59,261 bases of DNA, from positions 1-59,261 of the forward strand of contig CALABS010000022.1 in assembly GCA_937887565.1 (NCBI GenBank), written 5' to 3'. How positions within the stretch are numbered: the first letter of the stretch is position 1; each line of letters starts with the position of its first letter. A program made the position numbers and the translations under genes. This stretch comes from an uncultured Rhodospirillaceae bacterium (lineage in GTDB: Bacteria > Pseudomonadota > Alphaproteobacteria > Rhodospirillales > Magnetospirillaceae). The notes beneath the pieces are model-generated. The model was given only the letters and a program-made list of their open reading frames with translations, was not told where the DNA came from and searched no databases. Shown in pieces: positions 32,096 through 41,057 of this stretch.

Positions 32096-33166
32096 ATGGC
32101 AGGACGCAACTGGGACACCGCCGGCGAGCGGGTCGCCCGCGCCGCCCGCGAGACGCCCAAGGGGTTGATCGGTCTGGCGCTGACCGCCGGCGCGGCGGTC
32201 ACCGGCCTGGCCTTCTGGTCCAGCCACACCGCCAAGGACAGCGAACGCGCCAACCCGCCCATGGGCAATTTCATGGAGGTGGGCGGCGTCAAGCTGCACT
32301 ACGTGGCACGGGGATCGGGACGGCCGGTGGTGTTCCTGCACGGGCTGGGCGGCATGGTCCAGGACTGGACCCTGTCGGTGCTGGACCGCGCCGCCCGCGA
32401 CCACCGCTGCATCGCCTTCGACCGCCCCGGCTACGGCTGGAGCGGGCGGCCCGGCTGGAGCCGCTGGCCACCCGAGAAGCAGGCCGAGGTGCTGCGCCGC
32501 GCGACCCGCCGCATGGGCATAGAACGGCCGGTGGTGGTGGGCCACGACTTCGGCGCCCTGGTGGCCCTGGCCTGGGCGCTGGACACTCCCGAGGACATCG
32601 CCGGCATCGTCCTGTTGGCGGGCTATTTCTATCCCACCCGCCGCGTCGATATCCCCCTGTTGTCCGCCACCAACATGGCAGGGCTGGGTGCGCTGGCCCG
32701 CAACACGGTGTCGCCGATCCTGGGACGCGCCGCCATGCCCCGGGTGATGGCACGCCTGTTCGCGCCCAACCTGCCGCCCGACATCATGAGCCTTTATCCC
32801 ACCGACATGATGCTGCGGCCCGGGCAGATGCGAGCCCAGGGCGAGGACCTGGGCAACCTGCGCCAGGCCGCCCGCCGGCTGTCGCCGCGCTACGGCGAGT
32901 TGCGCTGCCCGGTGATCATCGTGACCGGTGATTCGGATGCCATCGTCGATCCGGTGGCCCAGTCCATCCGGCTGCACCGGGACATTCCGCATTCGGCGCT
33001 GCGGGTGGCCGACGAGGTGGGGCACATGGTCCACCACGTCCGGCCGCGCGAGGTGGTGGCCGCCATCGAACTGGCCTGGCACGAATCCGACGTCCAGGCC
33101 CGCGCCACCACCCCGGGCCTACAGCCCCCCGGCCCGCCGCCAGCGGCGCAGCCGCTTGGCGGGTAA
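32096..33166 (+). CDS. Alpha/beta hydrolase with Asp nucleophile
   Basis: A 356-residue hydrolase with a hydrophobic N-terminal segment (about 22-41) that may anchor it to the membrane. It has the oxyanion-hole HGLGG, a nucleophile elbow GHDFG (Asp rather than Ser), a lid region, then GDSDAIVDP (acid) and GHMVHH (His). An Asp nucleophile is typical of epoxide hydrolases and haloalkane/fluoroacetate dehalogenases rather than esterases. A Pro-rich tail of about 20 residues ends the protein. Substrate unknown. Confidence 0.8.
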   Translation: MAGRNWDTAGERVARAARETPKGLIGLALTAGAAVTGLAFWSSHTAKDSERANPPMGNFMEVGGVKLHYVARGSGRPVVFLHGLGGMVQDWTLSVLDRAARDHRCIAFDRPGYGWSGRPGWSRWPPEKQAEVLRRATRRMGIERPVVVGHDFGALVALAWALDTPEDIAGIVLLAGYFYPTRRVDIPLLSATNMAGLGALARNTVSPILGRAAMPRVMARLFAPNLPPDIMSLYPTDMMLRPGQMRAQGEDLGNLRQAARRLSPRYGELRCPVIIVTGDSDAIVDPVAQSIRLHRDIPHSALRVADEVGHMVHHVRPREVVAAIELAWHESDVQARATTPGLQPPGPPPAAQPLGG

Positions 33167-33172
33167 CGGCGC

Positions 33173-34285
33173 TCAGTACCCGCCGCGCGCGATCATGTCG
33201 GCGACCATCTCCAGCACGGTCTCGGGGTTGATCCGGGCGACGCAGGGCAGCATGCCCTGGATGGGCTCGAAGGGGCAGCGGCCCATGCAGCCCTGGCACT
33301 CCATCGGCACGTACAGGAAGTGGGCGTTGGGCGGGGTGATCTCCTCGTCGTAGGGAACCCCGGCCCCCACATAGGCGGCGCTGGCCAGGACCAGGGTCGG
33401 CACGCCCAGAAGGATCGACAGATGGGCCCCGGCGGTGTCGGCACCGATCACCATGCGGGCGCCGCGCAGCACCGAGGCCAGGTGATCGAAGCCCGAGGTG
33501 TCGACGGTCACCCGCGACCGCTCGAGGATCGGCTTGAAGTCGGGATTGCGCTCGATATCGGCGCGATGGGCGGCCACCCGCACCTGCCAGTCGCGCGGCA
33601 GGGTGTTGAGGATGGTCTCCCACAGGGCGGGCTGCAGCTGGCGACGGCGCACCGCCGAGAACGGAAACACCACCACGGTGGGAATCTCGAACGGCATCGC
33701 CTCGGGCAGCCGCACCTCGGGCAGCAGCGCCAGGGCCGGCGGCTGCTTGCGGCCGGACAGGAAATCGGCGAAGCGCGACCAGCGCACCACCTTGTCCTGG
33801 TTGGGATCGCCGGGGTCGAAAACCTTGCTGTACTTGGACAGCGCCGCCTCGATCAGCTTGGCCGGCGCCCCCGACGGCGCCGGCTTCATGGCCGCCACCT
33901 GGGGCGCCTGGGCGGCGGCGATCAGCGCCTCGTCGGGATCCGGGGCGCGGTTGTAGTCCAGCGCCACCACCAGCCGGTAATTGGCCAGATAGAGCTTGCG
34001 GAACACTTGCCAGCGATAGGCGAAGGAGGTCAGGCGGCGGAACTCCACCCGCATGATCCTGAGCGAACGGGGAAACAGGAAGCTCATCCCCACCGCGTCC
34101 GAGCGCATCAGCAGGGTGACGTCCTCGAAATCCTCGGCCAGCCGCATGAAGCGGGGCAGCACCGCCGACAGGAACACCATGTCGGCCGGCCCGCGGGCGG
34201 TGACCAGCAAAATCCCGCGCGGCTTGGCCTTCCGCCTGGTGGTCGCCAGAACCAACCGCAGGGCGCGATCGACCAATGCGGGCAT
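33173..34285 (-). CDS. Glycosyltransferase family 9 (heptosyltransferase-like)
   Basis: A 370-residue GT-B protein; the ATG at 34285 is chosen for its AAGGAGG ribosome-binding site, although the frame is open further upstream. The N-terminal domain begins RGILLVTARGPADMVFLSAVLPRFMRL, and the C-terminal domain has the donor-binding MVIGADTAGAHLSILLGVPTLVL signature of GT9 (ADP-heptose:LPS heptosyltransferases). A Cys-rich ECQGCMGRCPFEPIQGMLPC near the C-terminus is common in this family. No other LPS gene is adjacent, so the acceptor is unknown. It diverges from creA. Confidence 0.85.
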   Translation of the reverse strand: MPALVDRALRLVLATTRRKAKPRGILLVTARGPADMVFLSAVLPRFMRLAEDFEDVTLLMRSDAVGMSFLFPRSLRIMRVEFRRLTSFAYRWQVFRKLYLANYRLVVALDYNRAPDPDEALIAAAQAPQVAAMKPAPSGAPAKLIEAALSKYSKVFDPGDPNQDKVVRWSRFADFLSGRKQPPALALLPEVRLPEAMPFEIPTVVVFPFSAVRRRQLQPALWETILNTLPRDWQVRVAAHRADIERNPDFKPILERSRVTVDTSGFDHLASVLRGARMVIGADTAGAHLSILLGVPTLVLASAAYVGAGVPYDEEITPPNAHFLYVPMECQGCMGRCPFEPIQGMLPCVARINPETVLEMVADMIARGGY

Positions 34286-34369
34286 CCGGGCCTCCTTCAC
34301 GCCATCATGTCCCGCTACTGTCCGCCGTCGCGCACGGGGACGCAAGCGGCTTGCGCCCGCCGGCCGCTG

Positions 34370-34398
34370 TTGTCGGACCCGTGTCTCTCGCATATCAT
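34370..34398 (+). promoter_or_regulatory. Candidate creA promoter
   Basis: TTGTCG (34370-34375) and TATCAT (34393-34398), spaced 17 nt. The -10 box is 16 nt before the creA ATG, so the leader would be short. Confidence 0.4.
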
Positions 34399-34414
34399 AA
34401 CCAAGGAAAATCAA

Positions 34415-34915
34415 ATGGATAAAATTGGACGAAAAATGCGCGGGTGGATGATCGGGGCATCACTGACGCTGGCCGCCCTGCCGATGGCGGCCATGCCCGT
34501 GGCGGCCGAGGAGATCGGCTCGGTGTCGACGGTGTTCAAGATGCTGGGCCCCAACGACAAGATCGTCGTCGAGGCCTTCGACGACCCCAAGGTGACCGGC
34601 GTCACCTGCTATCTGTCGCGGGCCAAGAAGGGCGGCATCGCCGGCGGGCTGGGCGTCGCCGAGGACACCTCGGATGCCGCCATCGCCTGCCGCCGCGTCG
34701 GCCCCATCGCCTTCTCCGACCGCTTCGACGACGGCGAGGAGGTGTTCAAGAAAAGCACCTCGCTGCTGTTCAAGTCCATGCAGGTGGTCCGCTTCCTGGA
34801 CAAGAAGCGCGACGTGCTGGTGTATCTGGTCTATTCCGATCGCATCATCGAGGGGTCGCCGAAGAACTCCATCTCGGTGGTCCCGATCCCGCCGGGCGAA
34901 GGGGGCGCGCGGTGA
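34415..34915 (+). CDS. creA: CreA family periplasmic protein
   Basis: A 166-residue secreted protein. The signal peptide (about 1-31, ending PVAAEE) is followed by the CreA core: IGSVSTVFKMLGPNDKIVVEAFDDP, GVTCYLSRAKKGGIAGGLGVAEDTSDAAIACRRVGPI. CCAAGGAAAA precedes the ATG. CreA proteins are widespread and periplasmic, but their function is unresolved. The last four bases (GTGA) contain the start of the next gene, implying translational coupling. Confidence 0.88.
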   Translation: MDKIGRKMRGWMIGASLTLAALPMAAMPVAAEEIGSVSTVFKMLGPNDKIVVEAFDDPKVTGVTCYLSRAKKGGIAGGLGVAEDTSDAAIACRRVGPIAFSDRFDDGEEVFKKSTSLLFKSMQVVRFLDKKRDVLVYLVYSDRIIEGSPKNSISVVPIPPGEGGAR

Positions 34916-36552
34916 CCATCCCGGCCAACCAGCAGCTCCTGTACCGCGACCTGTGCGCCAAGCTGGAGGCCACGGCGGACGAGGAGGCTCTGGCCCGCCG
35001 GCTGGGAGAGGTGTTGCGGTCGCTGCTGCGCCGCCAGGGCGACGCCGAGTTCCTGTCGGTGGTGCGCGACCTGGCCATGGAGAGCCTGGCCGGGCGCGGC
35101 CTCGCCGATCAGAAGGCCCTGGCCGCCGAGGTGGTTCGGCTGGTGCTGGACAAACGCCCCGAGGTGGCCGCCGCCTGGCAGGCGCTGCACGCCCCGCCGG
35201 CCGGCGTTCCCGCCCGCCGCGCCGCCGACCTGGCGGCGCCGGGGACCGCCCCAGCCGAGGCGCCCGCGCCTCCTCCCGCGCCTCCTTATGTCCACGCCGA
35301 GACCGAGACGCTGGTGGCCGCCTATGTGGCCGACGTCCTGGACCGGCGGCTGGCCATCTTCCGGGTCGGCTCCGCCCGCTTCCCCACCCCCGCCTTCCGG
35401 CACGAGCAGCCGTTCTTCCTGTTCGACCGCCGCTTCGCGCGGGTGGCCCGCCGCTTCGTGACCGAGGTGCTGGTGCCGCGCTGCCGGCCGGCGCTGCAAC
35501 GGCGGGTCTACGAGGGCATCGGGCCGCGCCTGCGCATGGACCCCGAGGGGTCGGCGGCGGTGCTGGCCGAGAAGCGGCCCGAGGCATGGCGCATCCTGAT
35601 CGAGCGCTTGACCAAGTGGGCCGGCCACCACCGCACCGCCGAGGCCAAGCTGGCCGCCGCCGCCGACCTGGGCGACGACGCCGGGCCGGAATTCGCCGAG
35701 GTGGACGTGCCGGTCAGCGCGCCCCGGGTATTCGCCGTGCTGGGAGTGCGCTTCTCGCTGGGTCAGAAGACCACCACCCGCCGCATGCGGGTGCGGGTGC
35801 GGGCCTCGACCGAGCCCACCGCCGACGAACTGGAGGCGCTGACCCACATCACCCGGCTGCGCAACATCGCCGCCGAGGACGGCCTGGAGCTGCCGCCGGC
35901 CTGCGACTTCCTGTTCCTGCGCACCCTGCTGGAGTTCGACGCCCGCAAATACGCCCAGGCGGTCAAGGAGTTGGTCGCCCTGGCCGGGCACGAGGAGACC
36001 GGCCGGGCGTACTTGTTCGAGCGCCTGAAGGCGGTCGACGAGACCTACGCCAACACCCTGTCCGATGTCCTGATCCTGATCATCTTCCACGAGGCGGAGC
36101 GGTTCGGCTTCAAGGAGCTTTACGACATCTGCATCGGCGCCGCCCTCGACCGCGAGGCCATGGCCGGCAAGCGGCCCTTCCTCCAGGACGAGGTCGGCCG
36201 CCGGCCGCGCGAACTGGCCTTCCAGGTGCGCGAGGTGCTGCGCCGCCGCTATGACGAGGCCACCCTGGCGGCGGCGGTGCGCATGCTGATGGAAACGTGC
36301 GGGACCATGGCCGCGACCCGCTTCCAGCGCGAGATCCAGGCGGCGCTGGGCGTGCTGGCCGCCTTCCCGGTGGCCTTCGCCGGCGACCCCGACGAGCCGG
36401 CCTTCAGCCATGTGGGCCACATCCTGCACCGGGCGCTGGCCGCCCGCCATCCCCATGTGGAGGACTCGATCGCCGCCGTCCTCGACGTCTACGCGCCGCT
36501 GGCCGAACGGCTGCGGGCATCGGTGCGGGGCGGGGCGGAACAGGGCGGCTGA
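34912..36552 (+). CDS. Unrecognised 546-residue protein coupled to creA
   Basis: Starts with a GTG inside creA's stop (GTGA). No signal peptide or membrane segments; predicted mostly helical. Residues about 1-85 form one helical region, an Ala/Pro-rich linker covers about 95-125, and residues about 125-545 are a large helical domain with clusters such as FDRRFARVARRFVTEVLVPRC, RVFAVLGVRFSLGQKTTTRRMRVRVRAS and DVLILIIFHEAERFGFKELYDICIGAAL. I do not recognise the family. It is ordinary in codon use and is followed by a rubredoxin gene 76 bp downstream. Confidence 0.6.
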   Translation: MTIPANQQLLYRDLCAKLEATADEEALARRLGEVLRSLLRRQGDAEFLSVVRDLAMESLAGRGLADQKALAAEVVRLVLDKRPEVAAAWQALHAPPAGVPARRAADLAAPGTAPAEAPAPPPAPPYVHAETETLVAAYVADVLDRRLAIFRVGSARFPTPAFRHEQPFFLFDRRFARVARRFVTEVLVPRCRPALQRRVYEGIGPRLRMDPEGSAAVLAEKRPEAWRILIERLTKWAGHHRTAEAKLAAAADLGDDAGPEFAEVDVPVSAPRVFAVLGVRFSLGQKTTTRRMRVRVRASTEPTADELEALTHITRLRNIAAEDGLELPPACDFLFLRTLLEFDARKYAQAVKELVALAGHEETGRAYLFERLKAVDETYANTLSDVLILIIFHEAERFGFKELYDICIGAALDREAMAGKRPFLQDEVGRRPRELAFQVREVLRRRYDEATLAAAVRMLMETCGTMAATRFQREIQAALGVLAAFPVAFAGDPDEPAFSHVGHILHRALAARHPHVEDSIAAVLDVYAPLAERLRASVRGGAEQGG

Positions 36553-36628
36553 CACCGAAGCTTCATCCCGAGCCGGCGCGCGGGAGGATACTATCGCTCC
36601 GGTTTTCCGCAACCGCGCCGCGCCCCGC

Positions 36629-36835
36629 ATGCCCGACTCCGCCTCCATCGCCCCCATCGCCCGCGAGGCAGACGGCCGGCCGGCGCTGTGGGTCTGCAAC
36701 CGTTGCGGCTGGGTCTACGATCCGTCGCTGGGCGACCCGCTGGGCGACATCCCCCCCGGAGTGCCGTTCGAGCACCTGCACGACGGCTGGATCTGCCCCA
36801 ATTGCGGCGCCGAGCAGGACTACTTCTTCCACTAG
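36629..36835 (+). CDS. Rubredoxin-type iron protein
   Basis: A 68-residue protein with two knuckles, WVCNRCGWVYDP and ICPNCGAEQDYF, and the intervening GDPLGDIPPGVPFEHLHDGW, which is the rubredoxin consensus. The four cysteines would bind one iron atom for one-electron transfer in the cytoplasm. The usual acidic C-terminus is short. It ends 12 bp before the PhoX-family gene; the partner reductase or oxidase is not present nearby. Confidence 0.9.
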   Translation: MPDSASIAPIAREADGRPALWVCNRCGWVYDPSLGDPLGDIPPGVPFEHLHDGWICPNCGAEQDYFFH

Positions 36836-36847
36836 GAGCCCACGCCC

Positions 36848-38776
36848 ATGGACCGCCCCGCCTCCCGTCCGCTGTCCGAGATCGCCGCCGCCCGCATGGG
36901 CCGCCGCGCCGCCCTGAAGTCGCTGCTGGCCGGCACCGCCGCCCTGCGGTCGTTGCTGGCCGGCTCCGCCGCCATGGCCGTGGCGCCGCGCCTGGCGGGC
37001 GCCGCCCCGGCGGAGCACGATCCCTCCACCCTGACCTTCGCCCAGCCGCCCCATGTCATCGCCGACGACCATCAGGTGGCGCCGGGCCATCGCGCCCAGG
37101 TGCTGATCCGCTGGGGCGACGCGGTCGCCGAGGGCGCCCCCGCCTTCGACCCCGCCGCCCAGACCGCCGCCGCCCAGGAGCGCCAGTTCGGCTACAACAA
37201 CGACTTCGTGGCCTTCATGCCGCTACCCGTGGGCTCCGACGCCTCGGATCACGGCCTGCTTTGCGTGAACCACGAATACACCAACGCCGAGCTGATGTTT
37301 CCCGGCCTGACCCTCAAGGACAAGCTGGAGCGCCAGACCTCCGAGCAGGTGGCCGTCGAGATGGCCGCCCACGGCCACAGCGTCCTTGAAATCCGCCGCC
37401 AGGACGGCGTCTGGGCGGTGGTTCCGGCAAGCCCCTTCGCGCGCCGCATCAGCCTGAACACCGCCATGGCGGTGTCGGGGCCGGCGGCCGGCCATCCCCG
37501 CCTGCGCACCAAGGCCGACCCGTCGGGGCGGGTGGTGATGGGCACGATGAACAACTGCGCCGGCGGCACCACGCCGTGGGGCACGGTGCTGATCGCCGAG
37601 GAGAACTTCGACACCTATTTCGGCGGCGATCCCAAGAAGACCCCCGAGGCCGACTCGCTGGCCCGAATCGGCATCAAGGGCAAGAGCCGCTATGGCTGGT
37701 CGCGCTTCCACGACCGCTTCGACGTTGAGAAGGAACCCTTCGAGCCCAACCGCTTCGGCTGGGTGGTCGAGATCGACCCCTATGATCCCACCTTCACGCC
37801 GGTCAAGCGCACCGCCCTGGGGCGCTTCAAGCACGAGGCCGCCACCACCACCCTGCTGCCCGACGGCCGCGTGGTGGTCTATTCCGGCGACGACGAGGTG
37901 TTCGAGTACCTGTACCGCTTCGTCACCAAGGGCAGATACGACCCGAGGAACCGGCTCGCCAACATGGGCCTGCTGGACGAGGGCACGCTGGCGGTGGCCC
38001 GCTTCGACAAGGACGGTTCGCTGACCTGGCTGCCGCTGGTGTGGGGCGCGGGGCCGCTGACCCCGGCCAACGGCTTCGGCGACCAGGGCGACGTGCTGAT
38101 CGACGCGCGGCGCGCCGCCGACCTGCTGGGCGCCACGCCGCTGGACCGCCCCGAGGACGTCGAGGTCAATCCGGCCAACGGCCGCGTCTACGTGATGCTG
38201 ACCAACAACACCAAGCGCAAGCCCGAGCAGGTGGGCGGCCCCAGCCCGCGCGCCGACAACCGCCACGGCCATGTGGTCGAGCTGAGTCCGCCCGGTGCCG
38301 GCAAGGGCCGCCGCGCCCGCCACGACGCCGACCGCTTCCGCTGGGAGATCCTGTTCCTGGCCGGCCGCCGCGAGGACGGCGCCACCACCCATCCGGCCTC
38401 GGACCGCTTCGGCGCCTGGCTGTCGGCCCCCGACAACTGCACCTTCGACAACCGCGGCCGGCTGTGGATCTCGTCGGACCAGGGCTCGGCCCAGCGCAAG
38501 AACGGCATCCCCGACGGCATGTACGCCTGCGACGTGGACGGCCCCGGCCGGGCGCTGACCAAGTTCTTCTACGCCTGCCCGCGCGACGCCGAGATGTGCG
38601 GCCCGGCCTTCACCCCCGACAACCGCACCCTGTTCGTGGCGGTCCAGCATCCGGGCGAGGACAAGGCCTCGACCTTCGACCAGCCGTCGACCCGGTGGCC
38701 GGACTTCACGGACGGCATGCCGCCCCGCCCGGCCATCGTCGCCATCAGCCGCGACGACGGCCAGCCGATCGGGTGA
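36848..38776 (+). CDS. PhoX-family (DUF839) secreted protein, Tat signal
   Basis: A 642-residue protein. The N-terminus has twin arginines followed by a hydrophobic region (MGRRAALKSLLAGTAALRSLLAGSAAMAVAPRL), consistent with Tat export, and the body is a beta-propeller: NNDFVAFMPL, LLCVNHEYTNAELMFPGL, YSGDDEVFEYLYRFV, RPEDVEVNPANGRVYVMLTNN, SAPDNCTFDNRGRLWISSDQ. These are PhoX-type Ca2+/Fe-dependent alkaline phosphatase motifs. Not all family members are phosphatases, so activity is inferred. The promoter is probably shared with the rubredoxin gene. Confidence 0.85.
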   Translation: MDRPASRPLSEIAAARMGRRAALKSLLAGTAALRSLLAGSAAMAVAPRLAGAAPAEHDPSTLTFAQPPHVIADDHQVAPGHRAQVLIRWGDAVAEGAPAFDPAAQTAAAQERQFGYNNDFVAFMPLPVGSDASDHGLLCVNHEYTNAELMFPGLTLKDKLERQTSEQVAVEMAAHGHSVLEIRRQDGVWAVVPASPFARRISLNTAMAVSGPAAGHPRLRTKADPSGRVVMGTMNNCAGGTTPWGTVLIAEENFDTYFGGDPKKTPEADSLARIGIKGKSRYGWSRFHDRFDVEKEPFEPNRFGWVVEIDPYDPTFTPVKRTALGRFKHEAATTTLLPDGRVVVYSGDDEVFEYLYRFVTKGRYDPRNRLANMGLLDEGTLAVARFDKDGSLTWLPLVWGAGPLTPANGFGDQGDVLIDARRAADLLGATPLDRPEDVEVNPANGRVYVMLTNNTKRKPEQVGGPSPRADNRHGHVVELSPPGAGKGRRARHDADRFRWEILFLAGRREDGATTHPASDRFGAWLSAPDNCTFDNRGRLWISSDQGSAQRKNGIPDGMYACDVDGPGRALTKFFYACPRDAEMCGPAFTPDNRTLFVAVQHPGEDKASTFDQPSTRWPDFTDGMPPRPAIVAISRDDGQPIG

Positions 38777-38789
38777 TCCGTCTCAATCG

Positions 38790-38966
38790 TCATCCCCGGG
38801 CTTGACCCACGGCCGTCCGGTCGAGCTTTCGGGGAGCGGACGTCACCTCTCGCCGTCATGCCGGCCTCGGGCCGGGCATCCACGCGCGTCCGCGAAATTC
38901 CACGCTTTCCGCGAGGTCCGGGCGGCACCGGGTGGATGGCCGGGTCGAACCCGGCCAGGACGACGC
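38790..38966. repeat. Intergenic palindromic repeat (REP/BIME-like)
   Basis: Between two convergent genes. An imperfect inverted repeat spans 38854-38966: the left arm begins CGTCATGCCGGCCTCGGG...CATCCACG, the right arm reads GGTGGATGGCCGGGTCGAACCCGGCCAGGACGACG. A second, partial copy of the left end (CGTCATCCCCGGGCTTGACCC) lies at 38791-38811. Elements with this CGTCAT/CCGGGC core are common between genes of Rhodospirillales. It may act as a bidirectional terminator. Confidence 0.65.
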
Positions 38967-38967
38967 C

Positions 38968-40821
38968 TTACAGCCCCTTCTCCATCACCGCCGCCAGGCG
39001 GCGGGCGAAGGCGGCGGGGTCGGCCGGGGCCTCGCCCTCGAGGATGCGGGCCTGGTCCAGCAGCAGGTGGGCGGCATCGTCGATCGCCTCGCGGCCGCCG
39101 GCCTTGACGCGGTCGGCCAGGCCCTTGATCAATCCGTGGCGGGGGTTGATCTCGAGGATGCGGGCGAAACCCTGGTCCAGTTGGCGGTGGGCCTTGAGCA
39201 GCCGCTCCAGGTGGATGCTCATCTGGCCGGGATCGGCCACCAGGCAGCAGGCGGATTCGGTCAGCCGTTCCGAGATCTTCACGTCGCGGACGGCGTCGCC
39301 CAGCGCCAGCTTGAGGGCGGCGACCAGCGTGTCCATGTCCTCGGTCGCCGCCGCGGCGGGCTTGTCGGCCGCGTCCTCGCCCTTGACCTTGGACAGGTCC
39401 ACCGACGCCTCGGTGACCGCGACCAGCTTCCTGTCCTTGACCTGCCCCACCGCCGGCACCCAGAACTCGTCGATGGGGTCGGTGAGCAGCAGCACCTCGA
39501 TGCCCTTGGCGAGGAATCCCTCCAATTGCGGGCTCTTGGCCAGCGCCGCCGCGTCGTCGCCGGTGGCGAAGTAGATGGCGTCCTGGCCCTCCTTCATGCG
39601 CTCCACGTATTGGTCCAGCGTCACCCAGCCGTCGCCGGCGGTGGAGCGGAACCGCGACAGGGCGACGATGTCGTCCTTGCGCTCGAAGTCCTCGTAGATG
39701 CCTTCCTTGAGCACCGCGCCGAAGGTCTCCCAGAAGGCGGCGAAGCCCTCGGCGTCGTCCTCGGCCTTCTTCTTCAGCTCGGCCAGCACCCGCTTCACCA
39801 GCCCGGCCTTGATCTTGGCCAGCACCGGGTTGTGCTGCAGCATCTCGCGGCTGATGTTGAGCGGCAGGTCCTGGCTGTCCACCACCCCGCGCAGGAAGCG
39901 CAGATAGGGCGGCAGCAGCTCGGCGCAGTCGTCGGTGATGAACACCCGCTTGACGTAGAGCTTCAGATGCTGCTTGCGGTCGGGGTGGAAGATGTCGAAG
40001 GGCTTGGACGACGGCACGTACAAGAGGCCGGTGTACTCGATGGCGCCCTCGGCCTTGTAGTGGATGGTCAGCCACGGATCGTCGAAGGCGTGGGCGACGT
40101 GGTGGTAGAACTCCTTGTACTGCTCGGGGGTGATGTCCGACTTGGAGCGGGTCCACAGCGCCGAGGCGGCATTCGCCGTCTCCTCCTTGCCGTCCTCGAC
40201 CACGACGACCGGAATGGCGATGTGGTCCGAGTAGGTCTTGACGATGCGGCGCAGGGTCGCCGGCTCGAGGAACTCGGCCTCGCCGTCGCGCAGGGTCAGC
40301 GTGATGACGGCGCCGCGGGCGGCGTCGGCGGCCTCGGTGACGGTGAACTCGCCCTTGCCGTCGGACTCCCACCGCCAGCCGGTGTCGTCGCCGGCCCGGC
40401 GGGCGGTGACGGTGACCCGCTCGGCGACCATGAACGCCGAGTAGAAGCCGACGCCGAACTGGCCGATCAGCGTCATGTCCTTCTTGGCGTCGCCGGTCAG
40501 CTGGCGCATGAACTCGGCGGTGCCCGACCGCGCGATGGTGCCCAGGTTCTCGATCAGGTCGGCGCGGTTCATGCCGATGCCGTTGTCGGCCACCGTCAGG
40601 GTGCCGGCGGCGGCGTCGGGAATCAGGCGGATGCGGAAATCGGCGTCGCCGGCCAGCAGCCCGGGCTGCGTCAGCCCCGCGTAGCGCAGCTTGTCGCAGG
40701 CGTCCGAGGCGTTGGAGATCAGCTCCCGCAGGAAGATCTCCTTGTTCGAGTAGAGCGAGTGGACGACGATGTCCAGAAGCTTGGCCACCTCGGCCTGGAA
40801 TTCGCGCTTCTCTTCCGTCAT
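38968..40821 (-). CDS. htpG: Molecular chaperone HtpG (Hsp90)
   Basis: A 617-residue Hsp90 (the ATG at 40821 is used). N-terminal GHKL ATPase: LLDIVVHSLYSNKEIFLRELISNASDA, DNGIGMNRADLIENLGTIARSGT and GQFGVGFYSAFMVA; middle and C-terminal dimerisation domains follow. It assists client folding in the cytosol. A heat-shock-type promoter lies upstream. Length is normal for bacterial HtpG. Confidence 0.97.
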   Translation of the reverse strand: MTEEKREFQAEVAKLLDIVVHSLYSNKEIFLRELISNASDACDKLRYAGLTQPGLLAGDADFRIRLIPDAAAGTLTVADNGIGMNRADLIENLGTIARSGTAEFMRQLTGDAKKDMTLIGQFGVGFYSAFMVAERVTVTARRAGDDTGWRWESDGKGEFTVTEAADAARGAVITLTLRDGEAEFLEPATLRRIVKTYSDHIAIPVVVVEDGKEETANAASALWTRSKSDITPEQYKEFYHHVAHAFDDPWLTIHYKAEGAIEYTGLLYVPSSKPFDIFHPDRKQHLKLYVKRVFITDDCAELLPPYLRFLRGVVDSQDLPLNISREMLQHNPVLAKIKAGLVKRVLAELKKKAEDDAEGFAAFWETFGAVLKEGIYEDFERKDDIVALSRFRSTAGDGWVTLDQYVERMKEGQDAIYFATGDDAAALAKSPQLEGFLAKGIEVLLLTDPIDEFWVPAVGQVKDRKLVAVTEASVDLSKVKGEDAADKPAAAATEDMDTLVAALKLALGDAVRDVKISERLTESACCLVADPGQMSIHLERLLKAHRQLDQGFARILEINPRHGLIKGLADRVKAGGREAIDDAAHLLLDQARILEGEAPADPAAFARRLAAVMEKGL

Positions 40822-40873
40822 GGCTCCGTCTTTCGGCGTTGTTGGCGGATATGCTTTCTGCGTTGGGGCATTG

Positions 40874-40902
40874 ATATGAGGCAAGGCCGCGAGGGTTGCA
40901 AG
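40874..40902 (-). promoter_or_regulatory. Sigma32-type promoter of htpG
   Basis: On the minus strand, CTTGCAA (40902-40896) and CCTCATAT (40881-40874) are spaced 14 nt, close to the CTTGAAA / CCCCATNT heat-shock consensus. The -10-like element lies about 50 nt upstream of the htpG ATG. Confidence 0.5.
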
Positions 40903-40944
40903 TGGCCGCCGCATTCGAAAGAATACGGGGACCGCGCATCGGCG

Positions 40945-40973
40945 TTGCCGTGGCCTCTCCGACTCGCTATAGA
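40945..40973 (+). promoter_or_regulatory. Promoter of hpf
   Basis: TTGCCG (40945-40950) and TATAGA (40968-40973) with exactly 17 nt spacing. Transcription would start near 40980, giving a leader of about 78 nt. Confidence 0.5.
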
Positions 40974-41057
40974 TAGCGGCCCCGCCGGATGGCGGGGGAA
41001 AAGAGGGCGCGCCGCGGCCCGGAAAGACGGCGCGGCACGTTGACCAGGGAGACATTC

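Noticed and set aside
38854..38966. Insertion sequence or MITE ends
   Set aside because: No transposase, no target-site duplication visible; fits an intergenic palindromic repeat better.
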